From positions 2,073,001 through 2,137,000 of the forward strand of contig JASJOG010000029.1 in assembly GCA_030142905.1 (NCBI GenBank): a DNA stretch of 64,000 nt. Reading direction: 5' to 3'. This DNA is from Heliopora coerulea. Its lineage: Eukaryota; Cnidaria; Anthozoa; Scleralcyonacea; Helioporidae. This document shows, one piece after another, positions 56,494-64,000 of the stretch. Position 1 is the stretch's first letter. Each line of letters opens with the position of its first letter. A program made the translations under genes and the position numbers. The notes beneath the pieces are model-generated. The model was not told the origin of the DNA and did not search any database. It saw only the letters and a program-made list of their open reading frames with translations.

Positions 56494-58450
56494 ATAAATA
56501 GTAGACAAACAAAAAGACAGGTAGATAAATAAATGAACGGACAGAAAAAATTGAAATATAGGTGGACATGTAGACAAGGACATTAGTTCACAGAAATATA
56601 GGTAGGTAAGCGTATAGGTAAATTGATTGGTAGGTTGACAGAAAGATAGATGATTGGATAGATGGATGGATAGAGAGATAGAATGACAGAAAAACAGACT
56701 GACATTGAAATAGAAACGAACACACAGATAGACAGTGAGACAGAGAGTGAGAAAAATTAATTTCACTTTAGAATATGATCAGTTTACTCTGTTTTTCATG
56801 AGAGCCGAAAAAAGTAATTCAGTATAATATGCATTTTAATTACAGTTCAGGTAATGCTTGGAACTAGATGTTGATTCACGTTTAAATGATGCCGATTGCC
56901 CAAGTCACACGGAGCGAAAGTCAAACTTGCGGAATAATTGTGACCAATTAACAATTCTTTGCTCTGTTACTCATGACTGGGTCTGATCAGGCTGCCTGAT
57001 TCTCTAATTAAATGGTTATGACTCTTGGACTTATATCCATAAAAACTGGCATTTAATTTGACAATGAAGTACAAAGTACTGCTGGATAGGAAAGCCATTG
57101 TAAATAAACACCAGAATAAAATTCATACTTAGAATAAAATTCATAGCAGACAGAGAGATCTTAATTTATTAGAACAAAAGAAGTGAATCGAACGCTATAA
57201 TGTGACCTCTTTGGCTGAAGGGCTATACTTCAAGTAATCAAATTATATTTGGATAACAATGGAGGAGCGTTAAGTCTGGTTTCCATATAATCGCTACCAT
57301 CCGTACGATTGCTGCAATCGTTGTGATCGCTAAATGTAATAAGCCAGTGATAGCAGAAAATCATATGGAAACCCTGAAATCAGCGATCGTAGCGATCTGA
57401 ACGAGCACGGCGATCCCGATCGTCCAGGTAGAAAATTTTCTATCTCAATGATCGTGATCGCTGTGATCACTAGGATTGCTACGATCGTAGAATTCATGGT
57501 TTCCACATGATCGCTGACAATGACAATGGCAATGACAATCATGTGAGAGAAAGTTATAGTAAAGAAACTTATATCTTGTTCAGTTTAGGAAGTCCACATG
57601 TAAATACATGTGCTGTACCGTACATGTGGCTGTGGGTGATGGATTCAAATTGGTTAAACAAGTGCATTTGCACTAATGAAATTCTTACTGGACAGATTTA
57701 CCCTGGCTGCGCAATCAACCTGCCCAATCCCTCTCCAATTTTGCACTCCCGATCATTTCTTGATTCATCTCTGAGTTATAGAATAAAAACTGTTGCTTTG
57801 TAAGAAAACCATTTATTTGAGGCTGTATTTACATGTACACTATACTTGATAGCTTTCCATAGCGACTCGAAAACCATGCCGGATAGGCCTTACGTTTACA
57901 CTAGGAACACTATTTCTGAGCGATTTTTGAAACGGGAAAATGTTGTTTCACTCCGCTCTTGAAAGTGGTGCCTTTCATATAAGATAGGTTTTCGGGGCAT
58001 TTTGAGCCTTCGATTGTATTCAACATACATTCACGAGAGCGTTTGAATATTATTGCTGGATTAATGCAAAACATTTAGTGGCACATATTACAATCACAGC
58101 GATAATTTGTGTTCTTGAGCACATTGGCGAAGTGGAGAAGGAGGGGAGAGCCGTTGCAGGTACAAATCTCTTCAACACGGAATATACTCTGACCTTTCCA
58201 TGTCCACAGTATTTACATTATGCCCGATAACTTTTTAAAACTGTTTATAAAATAACACTCGTCCTACGCACACTCTTATTGGTCAAACCTCTTTCTTTCT
58301 TTCTTTAGATATAAATTAGATTATTTAATAAGTTACCTTGCAATTTACACTGAATTGCGCAACTTTTACAAACATCAATAATATTAACTATTTACTAATA
58401 AAACGTTCGAAAGTTAAAAATCAAAAATCTAAAGCTTTAAACTAAAGGTC
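56494..58450. other. Repeats and non-coding sequence
   Basis: 56500-56760 is a degenerate GACAGATAG-type microsatellite. 57278-57520 is an inverted-repeat cluster described separately. The rest has no credible gene. Confidence 0.5.
57278..57520. repeat. Inverted-repeat cluster with TGGTTTCCATA and CGATCG motifs
   Basis: GGTTTCCATATAATCGCTAC at 57279 is inverted at about 57360 (AATCATATGGAAACC), which makes a 98 bp foldback. A third, direct copy starts at 57496 (TGGTTTCCACATGATCGCT). The middle is filled with ATCGTAGCGATC, ATCGTGATCGC and related palindromes. It looks like a compound miniature transposon. Confidence 0.7.
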
Positions 58451-58860
58451 AAATTAGTCATTCATACAATGTGTCGGTAGCGTTACTCATAATAAATGAG
58501 TCCGAGAACCTACTGTATTTGTTCTTACCAATGGAAGTGAGTACTTCCTATTTTTCCTAAGATTGTATTTGGGATTTTTATTAGCGCTTAGGATCAAATG
58601 GAAGATCTTGTGTTCTGGGTCTTCAGATATAGTTTGAAACAATTTTTGGGTTATAACACTGTGATGATCTTTAATAGAAGGTATTCTTGCATGTGTCAGT
58701 GCATCAGCGTAAGGTATTCCAGGAAAAATACACGCTAAGGCTCTCTTTTGAACCCTTTCCAGGTCGTCATGTAAATAGGTTGGTAGAGAGTTGTGAAAAA
58801 CTGGGCACGCATAGTCCAAGGATGATCTAATGCATGCACAAACCTCATTTTCTCTTAGAG
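58450..58860 (-). mobile_element. LINE 3' fragment
   Basis: A minus-strand frame (58819-58487) reads MDYACPVFHNSLPTYLHDDL, RVQKRALACIFPGIPYADAL, and ends KNPKYNLRKNRKYSLPLVR. It is the C-terminal part of a non-LTR reverse transcriptase of the same broad type as the element at 4.5-6 kb. The rest of the element is missing. Confidence 0.8.
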
Positions 58861-58977
58861 TATAGAGACACGACTGACGTCATTTTCATTTTGAATTAGA
58901 GTACGCAGACATAAAGGACGTCACGAAAACTTGAGAAGACCTTGGTTATTTTATAAAACAAATAGAAAATATCTTTC

Positions 58978-59120
58978 GTGTCTCTGTACTGTAGTAGAAA
59001 CATGAATGACGCCATTTAAACCAGAAAAATACCAGAGAACACTCGGCTACGCCTCCTGTTTTCACTAGGAATTTTTCTGGTTCAAATGTAGTCACTCATG
59101 TTTCTATCACAGCAAAGAGA
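58978..59120. repeat. Inverted repeat, arms about 45 bp
   Basis: TAGAAACATGAATGACGCCA and TTTAAACCAGAAAAAT on the left pair with ATTTTTCTGGTTCAAATGTA and GTCACTCATGTTTCTA on the right, around a GC-richer centre. A miniature transposon is possible. Confidence 0.7.
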
Positions 59121-59529
59121 CTCATGCAATTTTCTACTTGTTAAACAGAAGTGTCCTGTTTTAACGATACTAGAAAACTTTTCCTCCCCCCCCAAAACCT
59201 ATCCAGTATCGTGTAAACGCAGTCACAGAGTAATGTGTGTATGAAGGGGTTAGATCTTACATGTAGATTGTATTTCAAGAGAAGTAGCTGAGGTAGGCTA
59301 CTGTAAAGACACTATAAAACAATTTGTGGTAATGAGATTTTTTGATTGGAATTGTATTGGAAATAATTTAACGTAGGACTGGAGTATTATGGAAGGTGTT
59401 CAACATTTTCCATATGATTTAAAAACGACATCGTACCAAAGGACGACAAAACAACATTTTGGCCAAGTCAAAGCGGCGTTTTTTCCACGTCGAGGACACT
59501 TGTAACGACTACATGATGTAGGCATGATG

Positions 59530-59780
59530 AATTTTTGTTTTAATTATACGTTATAATATATTATAATTTATTATTATTATTTATTATTATTTGTTATTAT
59601 TAAAATTATGATTGTAATTATTATATAATTATTATTAACATATTAACATTATTAATATTAATTATTATCATTAATATTTATAATTATTATATATTATTAT
59701 TTATTATTATTATTTATTAATTATTATTTATTTTCAAAATTATTGTTATAATAATTTATTATAATTTATTATAATCCTTA
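59530..59780. repeat. (ATT)n-rich low-complexity tract
   Basis: TTATTATTATT runs with interruptions for 250 bp. No coding content. Confidence 0.9.
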
Positions 59781-61907
59781 AATTACCATAGCGATACACC
59801 AGGCTACTCTGAAGTTGCCTGAGGGAAATGCTAGCGTTTCTTACCTTTAGGTCGTTTGATTACTGTAAAAAATCGAGGTATACAGAACAGGGTGATGAAA
59901 CCCAGTGGTGTAGGAAGCGCTGGGCCACACGGCTGTGCGACCCATTTTATTTCATGGAAGCTGGAATATCGTTCGCCCTCCCCCCCTTAAAAACAGATAT
60001 GATACCTTTATGCAGAATATTTTCTAAATTTTTTCAATTGCACGCACTTGCATTTCAAAATTGAAATAGAAAAGATTTAAAAATCCAATGTACTGAACAT
60101 AGTACACGAAAAACAGAAGCAGAAACAGCGCGTCAATAATCTATTTTTATGTGACCTAGATACGTCCACTATTAAAAAAATTCCTGTATGAGAGTCTGGC
60201 ATTGTTGTTCACGGAGCGGTCAGAAAGCAAGTTAGGCAAGGGAAACCCTACGAACATCCTATACTACATCAGGGCTGGTGCCAGAGAGGGTGCAGAGGGA
60301 CCTACAGCCCTCTTGCCGGGTAACCTTAGCCCTCTCATTGCGGAAAAAAATAACCATTTGTCAGGGAATTACACATAAGATAACATATACCTTATACAAA
60401 CTATGAATGCTCATTACAGATTAAACCAAGGAAGAAAATAGACTCTTCGTGTCAAATCTAAAACTAAACTGCCTCTAGTCAGTTGTTGCGATTATTCTAA
60501 GAGAAAAATAACGTTTTCGACCTTCAAATAAGGAAATTGCAAAGAGAGCGTGGTCCCGGTCCCTCTGGTTTAGCCCCCTTGTCGGGAACGTTAGTCCCTG
60601 CGTCGAGAAATTTCTGGTGCCACCAATGGAGTACATGCGGGGAAATGTCAAGTGATTGGACATGTCCCGAAACTAATGACTTGGGCTAAGCTGTTTCACA
60701 TAAAAAAAGGGGAGGTTGTGGCTTGGAAATCGCATGAAAATACAACTTTATTAAAATGGGCGAGCAATTTTCTATCGAATGACTGAAAACAAAGCTGACG
60801 ATTGAAGACTATGAACACAGCTAATCTGCTACAAACCGTATCCAGTTTGTATACAGACTGAGGATTTCTGAGGATTATCTCTTTGAAAAGATTGCCGAAA
60901 ATAAAATCGTTTTGAGGTGAACGTATAACACCATGTGCACTTCCTTAGACTTGAATAAAGGTCGCTATTAAAAGTGAAAAACAGTCACACTTGATGTTTC
61001 CTGGCCGCTTAATAGGATTTAAAAACAATAAAAATAACTCGATTGTATGTCGCAATGGTGGCCGCGGCTGCTTAAGACAGGTGGCCGTTTATTAGAGGTT
61101 CACTTCGCAACAAATTAATAAGAGAATATTCGCCAGTCATTAATGGGTGACGAAAAGCTTTGCTGGCTAGGCACCTTCACTTATTTTACCTCTTCTAGAA
61201 GGAAAACTATGCGATATCAGACCGTTATTTTATACTCCATTTTAATGTGTAAATTAAATTTGTGGAATGATTGATACTGGTGCTTTTTCAATGTCTTTCT
61301 GCGTCCTCCCAACAGCACCTGAAAAGTCGGCTTTGTAATAGCGTTGCTCCGTGTAAAAAATTTTGCTGGCTCGGACGATGCAACTTTTAGAGAGGTTGTC
61401 GCTTCACCAGCATGATAAAAATGGCCAGAGAAACAACTTTTGCAAAAGCGACGTAACAGCTCCTAAAATTGCTAAAACAAATATTCAAGCCAACTAGTTG
61501 AACTTTTGGCAAAAGGTTGCTCAGACATACAATCACCTTGTGATCTTCTCCTGCGCAGGCGTTGCGACTTTATTTTTCTGCCAATCGAAAATGAGTACAT
61601 AAGGTTTTGACCTGCTAACATTCAAAAGTGTTCCATACATGGCACACTTGACTGAGCTATAATTTGTCGTCAACATTCGTTGCATCATGAAGCAACATCT
61701 GATTCTTGCGTCGAGAAATTTTTTTCAAAACTATTATCGCCTATACAAACAGAAACTCGTACCAGGAGGCTCAGTTTGAAATGAGACTTCGATACATATT
61801 TGACACTATCAAGATTATTTATCGATGAATTAATAATTAATTATAATTTAGTCTCACTTCAACTTCCTGTCTTCTCCTTCAAATTATCATATGATGGTTA
61901 GTGTAAA
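59781..61907. other. 2.1 kb without a supported gene
   Basis: No known domain in any frame. About 60258-60360 and 60555-60640 hold related CCCTCT/AGCCCTCTTGCCGGG-like phrases with TGGTGCCA near both ends, perhaps the remains of one old repeat. The 5' flank of the SAM/EGF gene contains TATATAAG at 61919-61926. Confidence 0.5.
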
Positions 61908-61949
61908 ATGTTCAGATGTATATATAAGCTGGCATTTCAAGCCAAAGTT

Positions 61950-62975
61950 ATGGCGTTTCTTAAGCTCCTGCTCACGCTTTATGCAGCCTCCTTGCTTGTT
62001 TGGAGCACCACGGCCCATCAAGTATCTCATTGTGCTTATGGAGATACAGTGAAAGAACTCCTGAAGTTGGTAGGCATTTCAAGCGGGAACTTGCTGTCCT
62101 ACGTGGCCAAACTTTAGTAACAAAACATTGATGAAACAATCCTCGGCAGTCTCACCCTTCAACAGCTCAACAACATTGGAATCACAGTTCTTGGATATCG
62201 CCTCAAAATCCACAAGTTCTTTCCAAATGATGGCAACGACTGTACCTCGTCCTCCTGTAAGAACAACGGAATATGCCAAGATGGTTTTCGTTGCTTCTCG
62301 TGTCGCTGTGATCGCAACAGTGGTTATTACGGTCCAAGTTGTGGACTGAAATGCCCATGTAGAAACGGCGGCAATTACAAAACGACAAGAACTGGATTCA
62401 AATGTGAGTGTACACCAGGGTACTTGGGAGATCTGTGCCAGACAAAATATCTGAACGAAAATAGGTTTCTCAATCTTGAGAAAAAAGTGAAGCAACTAGC
62501 CGCGAAACTAGTACAGACTGAAAATGAATTGAACAAACAAAGAAAAGTGATTGAGAATTTACCATTTCATCAAGGGAAATGGAAACTTCATTGCGCAAAT
62601 GAAGTATTGAACCAACTAGAAAAGCTTCAACTTCATTTGTCAACACCTATCTACAACCAAAAGCTGCCTGTCATTTTGCCCAAAGGGACTCAAGCGATTT
62701 TGAAATCCATTTACTGTAACTTTAGAAACGTGAAAGGACATGCTTATCTAAGATACGAAGCCTATCAGAAAGGAAATGACAAACCAGAAGGGAAAGTTTA
62801 TGGATATAATACTCATTTTAATGTCTACGCTAACACGTTCCTGTACGAGTAAATGATCCCATGGAACAACAATCTTCCCAATGAGATGATTTTCAAGGTG
62901 ACATCGTCCTATTTATCAGGTGGTGGTGAAAACTGGTATCGAGTTCGACTGTTGGGCTATATCACGGCAAATTAA
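61950..62975 (+). pseudogene. Secreted SAM/EGF-domain protein with three in-frame stops
   Basis: One uninterrupted frame except for stops: TAG-TAA at codons 56-57 (62115-62120) and TAA at codon 301 (62850-62852). From ATG at 61950 it encodes a signal peptide (MAFLKLLLTLYAASLLVWS), a SAM-like five-helix part spanning the first stops (VKELLKLVGI, then NIDETILGSL, LNNIGITVLGYRLKI), two EGF-like repeats of six cysteines (about 95-131 and 133-165), a short coiled coil (about 170-205), and a C-terminal beta-rich domain that I do not recognise (KWKLHCANEVLNQLEK to NWYRVRLLGYI). The frame goes on past the last stop for 40 conserved-looking codons. Intact relatives presumably are secreted or extracellular, but the SAM-plus-EGF layout is odd for a secreted protein. 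TATATAAG lies 24-31 bp before the ATG. It is either a recent pseudogene or has an intron that I cannot place. Confidence 0.75.
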
Positions 62976-63104
62976 GGAGAACTATGAACAACGACTCAGA
63001 GACATTAGTGATATTCTGTCATAGTTATTTCGCAACAGTAGTCGTGCATGCAACAGCTCATGAGTTTAGCGCGTTTATCCGATTGTTCTGACGTACGTAT
63101 TTGT

Positions 63105-63795
63105 TTCAAAAGTGAAGCATTTAGGTGTGTGGAGTACCAATTTGTAAGTGTCCATTAAAGTGGTTGCAAATTTCCTCTGATTTACTTCTGCTTCAAATGT
63201 ATTTTTCCCCAGTTGCCTTTTTAGCCAACTAAAGATCCCCTCTGTACACTTTGACTGCAGGATTTCCTGTATTTAGTCATTCAAACATTCAAGTCAAGCA
63301 TTCAAACCTTTAAAGTGTCAGTTTGTAATTGTCAGTTAAACTAGTTGCAAGTTCCTCGGATTGTGCTTCAAGTGATTGTTTCCTATTGCCTATTGAGCAA
63401 ACCAAAGATTCCCTCCGTACACTTTGACGGTATGATTTCACCTATGTAGTCATTTCAAAAGTCAATTGTTTAGATCTGTGTAGTGCCAGTTTGTAAGCGT
63501 CAGTGAAAATGGTTGCAAGTTCCTCAGATATACTTGTGCTTCAAGTGGTTTTTTCCTGTTGCCCTTTGAACAAGCCAAAGATCATCTTTGTACATACTTT
63601 GACTGCATGATTGCACGTGTGTAGTTTCTTCGACAGTCAATCATTTAGATCTGTGGAGTGCCAGTTTGTAAGCGTCAGTTAAGATGGTTCCAAGTTCCTC
63701 GGATATACTTGTGCTTTAAGTGGTTTTTCCTGTTACCCTTTGAGCAAACTAAACTTCTCTTCCACACACTGACTGCATGAGGTGAAGATTGTTTT
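63105..63795. repeat. Tandem satellite, four units of about 162-188 bp
   Basis: Each unit carries GTGCCAGTTTGTAAGCGTCA, TTGCAAGTTCCTCGGAT, TGTGCTTCAAGTG, CTGTTGCCCTTTGAGC and CTTTGACTGCATGA in order. The unit starts lie near 63120, 63308, 63470 and 63646. The array begins about 130 bp downstream of the SAM/EGF pseudogene. Confidence 0.85.
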
Positions 63796-64000
63796 TGTAC
63801 TCTTTCAATGCAGGAAGTTCATGTTTGATGAACTGGTCATGCCTGATCTGCGATAGCGTTTTTCTAAATTACAATTACTTAAAGTAATATAAAATCAGTA
63901 AGACCTACCAAAATGCTCTATTTTGTTCGCCCTTTTAAGGCCCGTTTACCTTTGCGATTTTTTTTGCTTTGCAATTTACATCTTGAATGATGCATTAAAC

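Noticed and set aside
57507..57803. 98-codon plus-strand frame
   Set aside because: Starts inside the CGATCG repeat cluster and has no recognisable domain.

Overview
The window looks like nuclear DNA from a cnidarian, most probably an octocoral (soft coral, gorgonian or sea pen). The sequence is AT-rich and dominated by old mobile elements of kinds common in cnidarians: CR1/L2-like LINEs with TATC tails, Penelope-like elements, hAT transposons, tRNA-derived SINEs and foldback elements. The strongest lineage clue is an intact, intron-free class I terpene cyclase gene at 51198-52430 (+) of the type known from octocorals. Host genes are few: this cyclase, two broken cytochrome P450 genes (2010-4051 and 37903-39378, both minus) and a broken secreted SAM/EGF-domain gene at 61950-62975 (+).

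Layout. 1-23.9 kb is unit A of a segmental duplication. It carries P450 copy A and is interrupted by LINE, foldback, Penelope and hAT insertions. 24-35 kb is a retroelement block: a palindrome with a hammerhead-like core, a LINE (24.9-26.9 kb, +), a long CR1-like element (27-31.5 kb, minus), a Penelope-like element (31.7-33.5 kb, minus), a dead LINE (33.5-34.8 kb, +) and two SINEs. 36.1-46.7 kb is unit B, which carries P450 copy B, a palindromic tRNA-SINE dimer and a 2.6 kb inverted-repeat transposon. The last two have matching empty sites in unit A. A third, partial copy of part of the unit lies at 20.6-21.1 kb. 46.7-53.1 kb holds SINEs, a 717 bp near-perfect palindrome at 49121-49837 and the terpene cyclase. 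53.9-56.5 kb is an almost complete hAT transposon with a perfect 8 bp target duplication. 57-64 kb holds small repeats, a LINE fragment, the SAM/EGF pseudogene and a roughly 175 bp tandem satellite.

How the genes fit together. Class I terpene cyclases turn a prenyl diphosphate into a hydrocarbon scaffold, and microsomal P450s oxidise such scaffolds. Clusters of the two are known in octocorals. Here the cyclase keeps every catalytic motif I can check, while both P450 copies are broken in different ways (a 0.56 kb insertion in A; two nonsense codons and a damaged haem loop in B). This suggests a terpene cluster that expanded by segmental duplication and then lost its local P450s, or an edge of a larger cluster whose working members lie outside the window. 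Other notable signals are three hammerhead-ribozyme-like cores in or near retroelement sequence, and a hAT element whose product joins an OTU-like cysteine protease to a transposase-type zinc finger.
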